64,000 nucleotides of DNA from contig CALPYF020000013.1 in the NCBI GenBank assembly GCA_943327755.2, positions 1-64,000 on the forward strand. Direction: 5' to 3'. Of this stretch, positions 1 through 8,473 are shown one piece after another. The translations under genes and the position numbers were made by a program. Within the stretch, counting starts at the first letter, position 1; each line of letters begins with the position of its first letter. This DNA comes from Deinococcus hopiensis KR-140. GTDB lineage: Bacteria > Deinococcota > Deinococci > Deinococcales > Deinococcaceae. The notes beneath the pieces were generated by a model. That model saw nothing but the letters and a program-made list of their open reading frames with translations. It searched no databases and was not told where the DNA came from.

Positions 1-126
1 GATGTACGGGCGGCCATGCCGGACTTTCACCGGTGGTACAACCACGAGCGCCGTCATTCGGCGCTCGGCTACGCCACGCCCTGGTCTACACTCACCTCAT
101 CGGCGAACGCTCGTAACGCCGCTTGA
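1..126 (+). CDS. IS transposase, C-terminal end (partial)
   Basis: Frame 1 is open from base 1 to TGA at 124-126 and encodes the last 41 residues of a DDE integrase-type transposase. The block WYNHERRHSALGYATP is the characteristic C-terminal segment of IS3/IS481-type transposases. The start, the catalytic residues and the left end lie outside the window. A truncated gene follows at once, so the right end of the element should lie near 126-160; a terminal inverted repeat cannot be defined from one end. Confidence 0.8.
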   Translation, partial: DVRAAMPDFHRWYNHERRHSALGYATPWSTLTSSANARNAA

Positions 127-531
127 AGTCAAACTTGGAGCACTACCCCCACTGGCATGCTGGGCCTCCTGCCGTACGGCTTCACCGTCCTGAACAGCAG
201 CACAGCTGGTCGGACGCTCGCCACAGGTACCGAAGCCAACCGTATGGTCATCGGCATGAAGGTGCCACTGCAGGCTAGTCCCCAGGATGATCCGTACGCG
301 TTCAGCTTCACGGCCATCCCAGTCAGTGACAGCCAGACGCGCGTCACGCAGAGCCGCGAAGGCATCCTCAGCAACAACAATGCGGGCGTGCAGGCGCGCG
401 CTACGGCTCTTGGCGGCACCATCACGGTACTCAGTGGCAGTTCCTTACCTGGCACCCTAGTCCTCCCCAGTGTCCGCACAGCGGGCGACTTGGGCGCAGC
501 GACACGGACCATCGTGGCGCCCGGACCATGA
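127..531 (+). pseudogene. 5'-truncated secreted/surface-protein remnant
   Basis: The frame stays open directly after the transposase stop and runs to TGA at 529-531 with no convincing start or ribosome site. The protein is rich in Ser, Thr, Ala and Gly with an extended, beta-like composition resembling the C-terminus of an exported protein (for example DDPYAFSFTAIPVSDSQT). The simplest reading is that the IS insertion removed the 5' part. The family is not recognised. Confidence 0.45.
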
Positions 532-622
532 CCTCTACTTGGCCAATCAGGGATACGACAGCGCCAGTGATACATCACAAATTCCCTTCTCAGATGCAGG
601 GATCACCGCAAAGGAGACGCGT

Positions 623-673
623 ATGAACGACACCGGCTACCATCCTCTTTTACGCTCCAGGAGACATCCATGA
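623..673 (+). CDS. 16-codon leader ORF coupled to the collagen-like gene
   Basis: A strong ribosome site AAGGAG (611-616) lies 6 nt before ATG 623. The ORF encodes MNDTGYHPLLRSRRHP and stops at TGA 671-673, overlapping ATG 670 of the next gene as ATGA. A second AGGAG for the downstream gene lies inside it (659-663). Good initiation signals plus the overlap suggest a translated leader that couples to, or regulates, the collagen-like gene. Its function is inferred from position only. Confidence 0.4.
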   Translation: MNDTGYHPLLRSRRHP

Positions 674-1656
674 CCCGTCGACCATTGATCCTGACCACCC
701 TGTTGGCACTCGGTCTGAGCTTCAGTGCATCCGCGCAGCAGAGCACCGAGACCGTTGTACCCACACCCAGTGGCTTGACATTCTCGGCGCAAGATGAAGG
801 GAAGGTACTCATTGTCCGCCGAGGGCAGTTGGTTCTCGTTGATCCCCGGACACTCCCAGAGCTGCGGGGGGAACGGGGGCCAGCCGGTCCTCAAGGCCCA
901 GTTGGCGCGAAGGGCGACACAGGTGCAGCCGGTCCACAGGGACCAGCGGGAACGAAAGGGGAAACCGGCGCGCAAGGTTTGAAAGGTGACACGGGCGCAG
1001 CTGGTCCCCAAGGCCCAGTTGGGGCGAAGGGTGACACCGGACTGACCGGTCCACAAGGACCGGTGGGTGCCACCGGAGCGAAAGGTGATACAGGTGCGGC
1101 TGGTCCTCAAGGCCCAGTCGGTGCTGTGGGTCCCGCAGGAGCGACCGGGGCGAAAGGTGACACGGGCGCAGCTGGTCCCCAAGGCCCAGTTGGGGCGAAG
1201 GGTGACACCGGACTGACCGGTCCACAAGGACCGGTGGGTGCCACCGGAGACACGGGGGCAGCAGGGCCACAGGGTCCCATTGGGGCGACTGGTCCTGCTG
1301 GGGCGAAAGGGGACACGGGTTTGACTGGGCCGCAGGGTCCCGTTGGGCTGCAAGGAGCGACGGGTGCTGTTGGTCCGCAAGGTCCTGCTGGTGCCACGGG
1401 AGCGAAGGGTGACGCTGGGCTCACGGGTGCTCAAGGCCCCACGGGACCACAGGGCGCAATTGGTCCGGTCGGTGCCCAGGGGCCAGTAGGACCGACGGGC
1501 GCAACTGGCGCTCAGGGTCCGACCGGTCCACAGGGCCCCGCAGGCCCACAGGGACCAGCAGGGCCGCAGGGTCCCCAAGGGCCGCAGGGTCCGGCTGGTC
1601 CCAGTGTCGTGCCACTGGGCATGCAGGATTCACGGTTACGGTTTCGGCTGAGCTAA
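670..1656 (+). CDS. Secreted collagen-like Gly-X-Y repeat protein
   Basis: The 328-residue protein starts with a signal peptide (MTRRPLILTTLLALGLSFSA, cleavage near ASA-QQ), then a short globular stretch to about residue 63, then an uninterrupted Gly-X-Y domain (GPAGPQGP, GAKGDTGAA units) to about residue 312 and a short tail. Such repeats form collagen-type triple helices at bacterial surfaces. The DNA of the repeat is itself duplicated: a block near 985-1070 recurs almost exactly near 1165-1250, so length probably varies by recombination. AGGAG at 659-663 supports the ATG. A terminator follows. Confidence 0.85.
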   Translation: MTRRPLILTTLLALGLSFSASAQQSTETVVPTPSGLTFSAQDEGKVLIVRRGQLVLVDPRTLPELRGERGPAGPQGPVGAKGDTGAAGPQGPAGTKGETGAQGLKGDTGAAGPQGPVGAKGDTGLTGPQGPVGATGAKGDTGAAGPQGPVGAVGPAGATGAKGDTGAAGPQGPVGAKGDTGLTGPQGPVGATGDTGAAGPQGPIGATGPAGAKGDTGLTGPQGPVGLQGATGAVGPQGPAGATGAKGDAGLTGAQGPTGPQGAIGPVGAQGPVGPTGATGAQGPTGPQGPAGPQGPAGPQGPQGPQGPAGPSVVPLGMQDSRLRFRLS

Positions 1657-1672
1657 CTATCGCCTGTCCTGT

Positions 1673-1697
1673 GCCCCGCTTCAGCGGGGCTTCTTCG
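1673..1697 (+). terminator. Terminator after the collagen-like gene
   Basis: Stem GCCCCGC (1673-1679) / GCGGGGC (1684-1690), loop TTCA, followed by a T-rich TTCTTCGT tract, starting 17 nt after the stop codon. Confidence 0.75.
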
Positions 1698-1889
1698 TGA
1701 GTGAATTGCCGCTAAGGTGATGCGCCTGTCCGATGGCTCAAGTGTCCAGATTTTCCGATTCATTTTGGAACCGATTGCGGGGAGCAGGTCACTATTCGCG
1801 GCGATTCAGCATTTCCCGCTGTAGCGAGGCGCAGAAGGTGCTACAGTCATCTCAGTTTCTCCGCGAAGGTCACTTCGCCCCCGTTGTCG

Positions 1890-1953
1890 AAATCCTGCCG
1901 GCCCCCACGAGGGCACCCCCTTTCACGGGGACCGGCAGGATTTCTCTTTTTTC
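1890..1953 (+). terminator. Large branched terminator-like hairpin
   Basis: A 12-bp stem AAATCCTGCCGG (1890-1901) / CCGGCAGGATTT (1932-1943) encloses a second small C/G hairpin and is followed by CTCTTTTTT. This is a strong intrinsic terminator in the gene-free stretch 1698-2061. It could be the end of a small RNA or of a regulatory leader, but no conserved aptamer was recognised. A second long inverted repeat, GGAGTGCG...CGCACTCC (about 1959-2023), and GCCCA-TCCG-TGGGC (2034-2047) precede the next ribosome site. Confidence 0.65.
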
Positions 1954-2061
1954 GCTCAGGAGTGCGTCAGCAAGCAGTGTGCTGGCGCCCTCCCGGGCCC
2001 ACACATTGACTGCTGGCGCACTCCGCCTTCACCGCCCATCCGTGGGCACAAGGAGTGCGTC

Positions 2062-2535
2062 ATGCTCATCATCACCCGTCAGCAGTTCGCCGTTGCCGTC
2101 ATCGCCCTCGCCCTGATGACCGCCGTCATCCTGCTCGACCTGCCCGCCGGTTTCGGCGTGGCCACCATCGCCGCTTTCCTCATCAGCGGTCTGATCGTCA
2201 CCCTGCAAGGCTGGGAAGAGCACAGCACCCGCCTGACGCTCGTTCAGCGCAGCACGGACAACCTGAAGGATGGCCGGATGGTCATCCGCCTGCAGGCCGC
2301 TGGCCTCGCGCCCGTCACGCTGCACGTCGGCGACCTGATCGACACGATCAAGGAAACCCAACGCGAAGCGCGCTGGGACCGCATGCAGTCCAGGACCGTG
2401 CCCGTGAGCGGGCCCGTGCGTCTGATCATCCTCACGCATGGCGACACCAGTGTCGTCAACTTCCGCCCCACCAGTGGGGTCGGTTACCGGGTCATCGTGC
2501 CCACCAAGGAACTCCAGCAGCTGCTGCCCCATTAA
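2062..2535 (+). CDS. Membrane protein of unknown function (157 aa)
   Basis: AAGGAG (2050-2055) lies 6 nt before ATG 2062. Two hydrophobic segments occupy about residues 9-26 and 32-49, followed by a roughly 100-residue soluble domain ending in a predicted beta-rich stretch (RLIILTHGDTSVVNF). No family is recognised. It precedes the two large proteins at 2636 and 4702 on the same strand and may share their transcript. Confidence 0.65.
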   Translation: MLIITRQQFAVAVIALALMTAVILLDLPAGFGVATIAAFLISGLIVTLQGWEEHSTRLTLVQRSTDNLKDGRMVIRLQAAGLAPVTLHVGDLIDTIKETQREARWDRMQSRTVPVSGPVRLIILTHGDTSVVNFRPTSGVGYRVIVPTKELQQLLPH

Positions 2536-2555
2536 GCCCCGTCCACCCGATCCTT

Positions 2556-2578
2556 CCCGGCACGAACTGCGTGCCGGG
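2556..2578 (+). other. Intergenic hairpin
   Basis: Stem CCCGGCACG / CGTGCCGGG with loop AACTG, without a T tract, between the 157-aa membrane protein and the next gene. It may be a processing or weak termination site. Confidence 0.45.
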
Positions 2579-2635
2579 GTCCCATACGGGGCACGGCGCT
2601 GCAGCTTCGGTCCGGACCTCCACCAGGAGCATCCC

Positions 2636-4645
2636 ATGACCATGAAACGTGAAATCTGGAGCGAGAAGCGCCACCAAACCGTACTTGCTGTCCCGAACGT
2701 GCTCGGGGAGGACGTGTTCCTCGAAACCCTGCGGAAGGTGAAAAACGACTACGTCCGGCTCACGGACGCCGAGACGTTACACCTCGCCGACATGGCGACC
2801 TCGGGAACCGCTGACCAGCAGAACTTCGCGCGCGACCAGCTCGCGCGCAACGCTGGCCCGCTCCTCCTGGAAGTCGCGTACGAGTACAGCACCCGTTTCG
2901 GCGGACTGCTCGAAGCGTACGACGGCGCCCTGCACCAGCTGAACAAGCTGTTACCGCGAGTCACCGAAACCGCCGACGGGAAAATCCGCCGGACCGGTTG
3001 GAACCCCAATCAGAACGGCTTCCGCTGGCTGGCCTGGGTGCAGTACAAACTGCCTGCAGAGATGCCCATGGCAGCCGAACGTCTGGTCGACGACAAGCGT
3101 GCCAGTGGCGCACCCGCTGCGATCGCCTCCGGGCGCTCCAGGCTCCTCGCCACGGTCGGCAATGATGGCGCCCTCTTCGACGAGTGGGTCCGCCTGGCCA
3201 AGACGACCCGTCCCGCGAGTCACCTCCCGAAAGGCCGGAAGAACCTCATCGTGAAAAAAGGCGGTCTGCGCCGCGTCACCGCGACCTTCCTGGCCGCCGG
3301 TGTCAACGGGAAGACCACCCCCACGAAAGCCCTCCCGGAAGCCCGCATCAGCGTGCTGCCCCTGACGCCCGCGTGGATCGCCCGCGCTGTACGAGCGAAT
3401 GCCCGCGCCATCCTGGCCCGCCCGAAACTGAGCGAGTCGACGATGCGGCAGGCCCGCGCACTGGCCACCGTCACGGAACTGTGGGTGAACCGGAACGCGA
3501 AAGCGCACCGCCTCGACGCCGTCACCGGCGAAGACGGCGACCAGCGTCTCGCGGACATCCTCACCGCTGAACCCGTGGCGCCCCAGCGCTACGAAGCCCC
3601 GCTCCACCAGCTGGATCAGATCCGCGCCCTGCGCGCCTACCAGCGGTTCGGCCCCATCCACGGTGCGGTCCTCACTCGCCTTCCTGTCCGGGAACTCCTT
3701 CCCGTGCACCGGAAGCGGCAGCAGGAACGTCAGGTGCGGGACCGGTTCGCTCAGTTCTGCGAGCAAGCCGGTATTCCCGGCCAGGGACATGACGCCATCG
3801 CGGCGGCACGTCTCGCGCTGACCCTGACCGGTACGCCCCTGAACGCGCCCATGGATGATGTCCGTGAAGCGCTGCGCGGCGTGCAGGCAGCCCTGCGCGG
3901 CAAGACCGCCGTCTCCCGTCCGTCCCAGCTGGGCTCCGCCCTCCTGACGGCGCTGATCGGTACCCCCCTCCAGCGTGCGTCCAAGGACGACGAAGCCGTC
4001 GCCGGTGCCCTACACCGGGCCAACCCCACCCTCCTCTTCCGGTTCAACCTGGCGGCCGCCGTGCTCTATGGCCGGAAGCTGGACCGTCAGGGTAAGGCCG
4101 ACCGGACCTTCGTGGCCGCCTGCGTGAAAGCTGGTGTGCGCATCAAACACGCGGAAGACGCACTTGATCAGCTCGCCCACGTGCCTATCACGACCCGCCG
4201 CGCCCAGCGCGTCCGGGTTCAGGGTGGCACCCGCTACGTCCGTCCCATGCAACTCGCGCTCGAAGCCTGTGCTCAGAGCGCCGACGCCCGGGCGCGCGAC
4301 GCCCGACTGACCCTCCTCCGCCTGGAAGGCGAACTCGCTGCTGCTGAAGCTGCCGCGGACGTCGCCCCAGAAGCGGAATGGATCGCCGCCCTGGATCACG
4401 CCAAGGACATCCGGACCCAGTACCTGGCGGCGCATCGCGTCAGCAAAACGCTCACGAACTGCGCCGAAGCCCTCGAAGAGAGCGGCACCGACCTGAACCT
4501 GGGCCGCGCACTCCTCGCCCTAGTCGACCAGGACAACATCCTGGACGATCACCTGGCCCTGCAGAACCCACTCGCGTGGTGGGCTGACGCCTGGTGGGCT
4601 TGCCCCGCCGAGACGGACAGGGACGTGGTTGTGGTCCCCTTCTAA
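2636..4645 (+). CDS. Large protein with sigma-70 region-2-like N-terminus
   Basis: 669 residues from ATG 2636, chosen because AGGAG (2625-2629) lies 6 nt upstream. Residues about 62-140 read like a divergent sigma-70 region 2: ARDQLARNAGPLLLEVA, a gap, a LLEAYDGAL helix in place of DLIQEGNLGL, then GFRWLAWVQYKL in place of GFRFSTYAxWWI. The remaining 500 residues are mostly alpha-helical, basic and unrecognised; no clear region 4 was found. The next gene carries a Gre-like domain, so both may act on RNA polymerase. The sigma relation is read by eye and unconfirmed; the alternative is an unrelated helical plasmid protein. Confidence 0.5.
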   Translation: MTMKREIWSEKRHQTVLAVPNVLGEDVFLETLRKVKNDYVRLTDAETLHLADMATSGTADQQNFARDQLARNAGPLLLEVAYEYSTRFGGLLEAYDGALHQLNKLLPRVTETADGKIRRTGWNPNQNGFRWLAWVQYKLPAEMPMAAERLVDDKRASGAPAAIASGRSRLLATVGNDGALFDEWVRLAKTTRPASHLPKGRKNLIVKKGGLRRVTATFLAAGVNGKTTPTKALPEARISVLPLTPAWIARAVRANARAILARPKLSESTMRQARALATVTELWVNRNAKAHRLDAVTGEDGDQRLADILTAEPVAPQRYEAPLHQLDQIRALRAYQRFGPIHGAVLTRLPVRELLPVHRKRQQERQVRDRFAQFCEQAGIPGQGHDAIAAARLALTLTGTPLNAPMDDVREALRGVQAALRGKTAVSRPSQLGSALLTALIGTPLQRASKDDEAVAGALHRANPTLLFRFNLAAAVLYGRKLDRQGKADRTFVAACVKAGVRIKHAEDALDQLAHVPITTRRAQRVRVQGGTRYVRPMQLALEACAQSADARARDARLTLLRLEGELAAAEAAADVAPEAEWIAALDHAKDIRTQYLAAHRVSKTLTNCAEALEESGTDLNLGRALLALVDQDNILDDHLALQNPLAWWADAWWACPAETDRDVVVVPF

Positions 4646-4660
4646 CGTTCTTTCCCCATT

Positions 4661-4686
4661 GCGGTGGGGAGAGATCTCCCCACCGC
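4661..4686 (+). other. Perfect hairpin upstream of the Gre-like gene
   Basis: Stem GCGGTGGGGAGA (4661-4672) / TCTCCCCACCGC (4675-4686) with a two-base centre, followed by CCCTGGAG and ATG 4702. It has no T tract, so it is not a clear terminator. Confidence 0.5.
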
Positions 4687-4701
4687 TCCCCTGGAGCACC
4701 C

Positions 4702-6153
4702 ATGAATGACCGACTTGATCTGGCCCAGCTCGCCCCCCACGCCCCCAAGCGGAACGTCGCCGATTTCCTTCGCCGGACCATCGACCCTGACTTCCTCGAA
4801 CGCTGCGTGGACAAGCAGGCCAGTGTGGCCGCCCAGCGTGCCGCTGCCCGCAAACGCGGCGATGACGTGACGATCACGGCGCCCCTGGCCGGCGTCCTGA
4901 TAGGCACCAAACAGCAGTACCCCGCCCTATACGACGCGTTCTTCGCCCTTGTGAAGGCTGGGGTCATGGCGCGCCACCAACGCACCGCGATCACCGAAGG
5001 CATGCCGTTCGCTGGCGTGAAGTCCGGCGACCGCGTGGCCGTGACGGAACGCGACTTCATTGACCCCTTGACCGTGCACACCCGCGAGGGCGTGGACATC
5101 GACCTACGCGCCGAAAGCGCCCTGGTGCGTCTCTCCCGCTCATGGATGGAAGTGGACCGCGTGTTCAACGCGGAAACCGTCCTCTCCAGGGGTGAAGCGG
5201 GCGCGCTGGAAGCCACCCAATTCGCGCACAGTGAGTATCAGGTCCTCAGCGAGAGCCTCCTGACCGAGGTGCTCGACGTCGAAGGCCTGCTCATCCCCTG
5301 GGACGCGTCACCTCGTGACGCCCGGGTTCTCGCCGAAACCATCAGTGACACGTACCTGCGCACCCGCGTCCTGGCTGCGCTCGATCAGATGGACGGCGTG
5401 GATGACACCCACCGCGTCTACCTCCACAGCGAAGGCCAACCCGCCTTCCGCGTCCGGAAGATTGCGCCCGTCGAGAAGTGGAAGCCGTACATGCCCACCC
5501 CTCCTCAGCGGACCGTCCCCGAACCCACCCCCCAGAAACGGCGCCCCAGCCGGACCACCACGGCGAAGAAACGTGTGGTCTCCGTCGCTGCACACGCCGA
5601 CATGCTCACCCGCCTGAGCGCCCTCCGACAGGAACGAGAGACCATCTCCGAACTGATGGGCAGCGCGATCGAAGACGGGGACCTGCGTGAAAGTGCCGCC
5701 TACGATGAAGCCCGCACCCGCATGTTCGAAACAGACGCCGCGATCAGTCAACTCGAACGCGACCTGCTCGACGTGGAACCGGGTGACGTGGACAGCAACA
5801 TCGGCCGCACCTTCGCGATCACCATCGCCGGCGTCCCCAAAACTGTCCGCCTCACCGACGGCCACCCCCAGATCGGCGAAGTCAGCACCGCCGGATCACT
5901 CGGTCAGGCTCTGCTCCACGCCACCACTGGACAGACCGTGACCGTCACCTCCACGCACCACCGCCTCGTGCCCACCACCAGCCGTCAGATCATGACTGCC
6001 GGAACCGTCACGAGTAAGCGCCACGTCCCAGAAGGCGTGACCGCACCAGCCATCAACGACGTGCACACCCAGTACACGTCCACACTCGTCACCTACAAGC
6101 GGGAACAACCAGTCCAGGTTGTGAACGTGATCCACATCCTCAGCATCACCTGA
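4702..6153 (+). CDS. Gre-factor-like C-terminal domain protein (483 aa)
   Basis: ATG 4702 follows GGAG at 4693-4696. Residues 1-290 are unrecognised and end in a basic Pro/Arg/Lys linker. Residues about 299-360 resemble the coiled-coil arm of GreA/GreB: the tip reads EDGDLRESAAYDEA, equivalent to GDLxENAEYxAA of GreA, and keeps both acidic residues (D327, E330) that coordinate catalytic Mg2+ in Gre factors. Residues about 367-416 resemble the FKBP-like Gre C-domain (IGRTFAITIAG, GEVSTAGSLGQALL, TGQTVTV). It may enter the RNA polymerase secondary channel and stimulate or block cleavage (Gfh1 of Thermus is an inhibitory relative). Plasmid location and the long N-terminal extension are unusual. 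Confidence 0.65.
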   Translation: MNDRLDLAQLAPHAPKRNVADFLRRTIDPDFLERCVDKQASVAAQRAAARKRGDDVTITAPLAGVLIGTKQQYPALYDAFFALVKAGVMARHQRTAITEGMPFAGVKSGDRVAVTERDFIDPLTVHTREGVDIDLRAESALVRLSRSWMEVDRVFNAETVLSRGEAGALEATQFAHSEYQVLSESLLTEVLDVEGLLIPWDASPRDARVLAETISDTYLRTRVLAALDQMDGVDDTHRVYLHSEGQPAFRVRKIAPVEKWKPYMPTPPQRTVPEPTPQKRRPSRTTTAKKRVVSVAAHADMLTRLSALRQERETISELMGSAIEDGDLRESAAYDEARTRMFETDAAISQLERDLLDVEPGDVDSNIGRTFAITIAGVPKTVRLTDGHPQIGEVSTAGSLGQALLHATTGQTVTVTSTHHRLVPTTSRQIMTAGTVTSKRHVPEGVTAPAINDVHTQYTSTLVTYKREQPVQVVNVIHILSIT

Positions 6154-6245
6154 ACCCTCAGCATCACCCCGTTGACTTCGCCTGCCCTACTGGTTGACCT
6201 TGCGTCCCAGGCCTGCACGCGAACTGCGCTCACCCGCAGAAGATG

Positions 6246-6282
6246 CCCCCGATTGACCTTGTGTCTCGGGGGTTTCCTGTTT
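6246..6282 (+). terminator. Terminator after the Gre-like gene
   Basis: CCCCCGA (6246-6252) / TCGGGGG (6266-6272) stem followed by TTTCCTGTTT. It separates the first gene group from the T4SS genes. Confidence 0.65.
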
Positions 6283-6312
6283 CGTCACCCCTACGTCACA
6301 CACACTCGGGGC

Positions 6313-6969
6313 ATGCGACGACTCAGCACCGTGCTGTTGCCCGCCGCCCTCCTGCTGTCTTCATGCGGCACTGGGGCCTTCAGCAATCCATTCATTCAGA
6401 CCATCGAGGTTACCCTCAATCCCAGTGCCGTCACCCTCCCACCGGGCAGCTCTACACGTGTCCAGGTGACCGGCAAAGTCAGTGGCACCACTGACACCGT
6501 CACGGGCCTGAACATCACCGCCCGCGAAGTTCCGGCGGAATTGACCGTGACACCCAGCACGGGCGCCCTGACCGTCGCCGTACAGTCCGGGGCGGCCCCA
6601 GGGACCTACAGCGTGCCGCTCGCCGTCACTGCCACGGGCGGGAGCGGTACGGCCGTCCTGGCCGTGACGGTCACCCCCACGACCCGTACGCCGTACACCG
6701 TCAAACCCATCACGGCCCTGACGTTGCGGCCCGGCCAGCAGCGCCGGGTCTCCATCACACCGGACCGCGCTGGAGAACTCGCTACCGACGTGCGGATCAC
6801 CGGCATCACGGGCGCGCTGAGCGTCACGCGGGACACCGACCCGCTCGGCTTCACGATCGGCGCGGCGGCCACCCAGACCGTCGGAGCGTACGTCCTGCAG
6901 ATCACGACGTCCGATGGCACACAAACCGTCACCACCCCACTCACCGTGAACGTTGAGGAGCAGAAATGA
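6313..6969 (+). CDS. Lipoprotein with Ig-like repeats, T4SS-associated
   Basis: 218 residues from ATG 6313. The N-terminus is a lipoprotein signal with lipobox LLSSC (Cys about residue 18). The mature part is Thr/Val/Ser-rich with two or three Ig-like (Big/cadherin-type) beta repeats. It overlaps the VirB9-like gene by ATGA and sits where VirB7, the small lipoprotein partner of VirB9, lies in T4SS operons, but it is much longer than VirB7. No clear Shine-Dalgarno precedes the ATG, so a leaderless start is possible. Confidence 0.65.
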   Translation: MRRLSTVLLPAALLLSSCGTGAFSNPFIQTIEVTLNPSAVTLPPGSSTRVQVTGKVSGTTDTVTGLNITAREVPAELTVTPSTGALTVAVQSGAAPGTYSVPLAVTATGGSGTAVLAVTVTPTTRTPYTVKPITALTLRPGQQRRVSITPDRAGELATDVRITGITGALSVTRDTDPLGFTIGAAATQTVGAYVLQITTSDGTQTVTTPLTVNVEEQK

Positions 6970-7931
6970 AAACGCGTCTGAAGATGATCATCCTGGGAGC
7001 ATCACTGGCCTTCGGTTTCGCCTCCGCAGCCCCACTGGAGACCCCCCAGAACACGTACATGGGCGGCAGCATCACCCGTGAGTACCGCGCCAGTGATCTG
7101 AAGCAGGCGTACGGGATCCTCGACATCGCCATGGGCGAGATCTGGGTGCTCAATCTCCCCGATGACGTGGTGGATGTCATCACGTCCCGCGAGGGCGTCC
7201 TGCAGTTCTCCCTGCGCGGTCAACGGGTGGTGATCGGGGCGACGGCCAGCACCGGCTCATACCCCATCCTGGTGATGACGGCTGACAGCGTGTACTTCTT
7301 CCAGGCGCGCCTCGCGCCGTCCCGCGGTGGCGGGGTGCGGAACATCATCGTTCGCGCTGACCAGGCGCCGGAACCCGAGCAGCAGATCCCCGGCTTCCCC
7401 ACCCAGGCCGCACCCACCAACGCGCTCCCTCAGACCAGCGTACCGGTCACTGCACCAGCAACTCCGACCACCACGCGTACACCCACCAGTACCCCTGTAC
7501 CAGCCTCCTTACCCGCATCAACAGCTCGAACCAGCCCGGCGACGACCTCCACCCCGACCAGGGCGGTCACGTCGCAGGTCACCCCACAACCCGCCGCCTC
7601 TCCCGTGCCCGTGTCCCTTCCAGCACGGGCGGACGTCGAGTTTCGCGCCCTGACCAACGGGCAGCAGACCAGGGTCTATTACCGGATCACCAACTCCGGG
7701 AGCGTCCCCGTCACGTTCGACGAACGGCGCCTCACTCTGAACGGCGTTCAAGGCCTGGGGGCGACGGATGCCGTGGTGCGCGTCAACCCAGGCGAAACGA
7801 AGTACGGTCAGGTCGATCTGACCACTGCCCCCACCAGCATCAACGCCCAGTGGCAGGGCAGCAGCGTGGATGGGCAGGCGGCCGCCGAGGTCATGCGGAC
7901 CGTCACGGTCGAGCGCCTGGGTGCCAGTTGA
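6966..7931 (+). CDS. VirB9/TrbG-like periplasmic T4SS protein
   Basis: 321 residues, ATG 6966 inside the previous stop (ATGA). A signal peptide (MKTRLKMIILGASLAFGFAS) is followed by an N-domain whose pattern matches VirB9/CagX proteins: an early beta region, GQRVVIGATASTGSYPILV, then MTADSVYFFQARL. A long Thr/Pro/Ala linker (about 140-220) leads to a C-terminal beta domain (VEFRALTNGQQTRVYYRI) like the second VirB9 domain. VirB9 proteins with VirB7 and VirB10 form the T4SS core complex. The match is by pattern and context; a pilus-assembly beta protein is the alternative. Confidence 0.5.
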   Translation: MKTRLKMIILGASLAFGFASAAPLETPQNTYMGGSITREYRASDLKQAYGILDIAMGEIWVLNLPDDVVDVITSREGVLQFSLRGQRVVIGATASTGSYPILVMTADSVYFFQARLAPSRGGGVRNIIVRADQAPEPEQQIPGFPTQAAPTNALPQTSVPVTAPATPTTTRTPTSTPVPASLPASTARTSPATTSTPTRAVTSQVTPQPAASPVPVSLPARADVEFRALTNGQQTRVYYRITNSGSVPVTFDERRLTLNGVQGLGATDAVVRVNPGETKYGQVDLTTAPTSINAQWQGSSVDGQAAAEVMRTVTVERLGAS

Positions 7932-8473
7932 GTGAACCCCTGAACCGAGAAACGTCCGCCGATGCTCTGGCGGACGTTTCCTCTCTCCTGCACGACCTAG
8001 CCCTCGGGAGCCGCCGACTCGCGGATCTCGATGGCCGCGTGGACGTGACGGCCCTGGTGCAGCAGGATCTCCTCCGGGTTGTACATGGCGTCCTCGGCCC
8101 TGTGGTCACCCTGGGTGCCGCTGGCCGGGCGTCGTGCCAGCTCGCCAACCTGAGACCGCTCGCCGCCAGCACGGCCACGGATGAAGTGGCGCTGCGCGAA
8201 GCGACCCTCATGGCCGTCGCGCGTGGGTACACCGTGACCTTTGTGGGGTCCCGCTCACTGCGCCTGAACGATGCCGCCGGGCGAGAGCACGTGCTCTACA
8301 TCCGCGTGTCGAGTGGGCCCCCCAGCACGAAGTGGGTGGCCACCCTCATCCGGCGGCACCGCAGCACCCTCCGACTGCACTCCAGCACGCTCATTCTGGT
8401 CGTCACCCGGCCCGAGAACTACGCGCGGCAGGTCCAGTACCAGCGTCACCTTCAGGTCTGGGCACTCCAGTAG
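7928..8473 (+). CDS. Unknown 181-aa protein, replication-relaxation-like
   Basis: Translation most likely starts at TTG 7928, overlapping the preceding TGA as TTGA; no ATG occurs until deep in the protein. The C-terminal half (ARGYTVTFVGSRSLRLNDA ... IRRHRSTLRLHSSTLILVV) has the alternating strand/helix pattern of restriction-endonuclease-fold proteins such as the replication-relaxation family. It converges with the minus-strand gene 8452-9018, and their ends overlap by 22 bp. Confidence 0.5.
   Translation: MSEPLNRETSADALADVSSLLHDLALGSRRLADLDGRVDVTALVQQDLLRVVHGVLGPVVTLGAAGRASCQLANLRPLAASTATDEVALREATLMAVARGYTVTFVGSRSLRLNDAAGREHVLYIRVSSGPPSTKWVATLIRRHRSTLRLHSSTLILVVTRPENYARQVQYQRHLQVWALQ

Noticed and set aside
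1733..2116. 127-codon frame across two strong hairpins
   Set aside because: It runs through a T-tailed terminator and into the next gene; no ribosome site.
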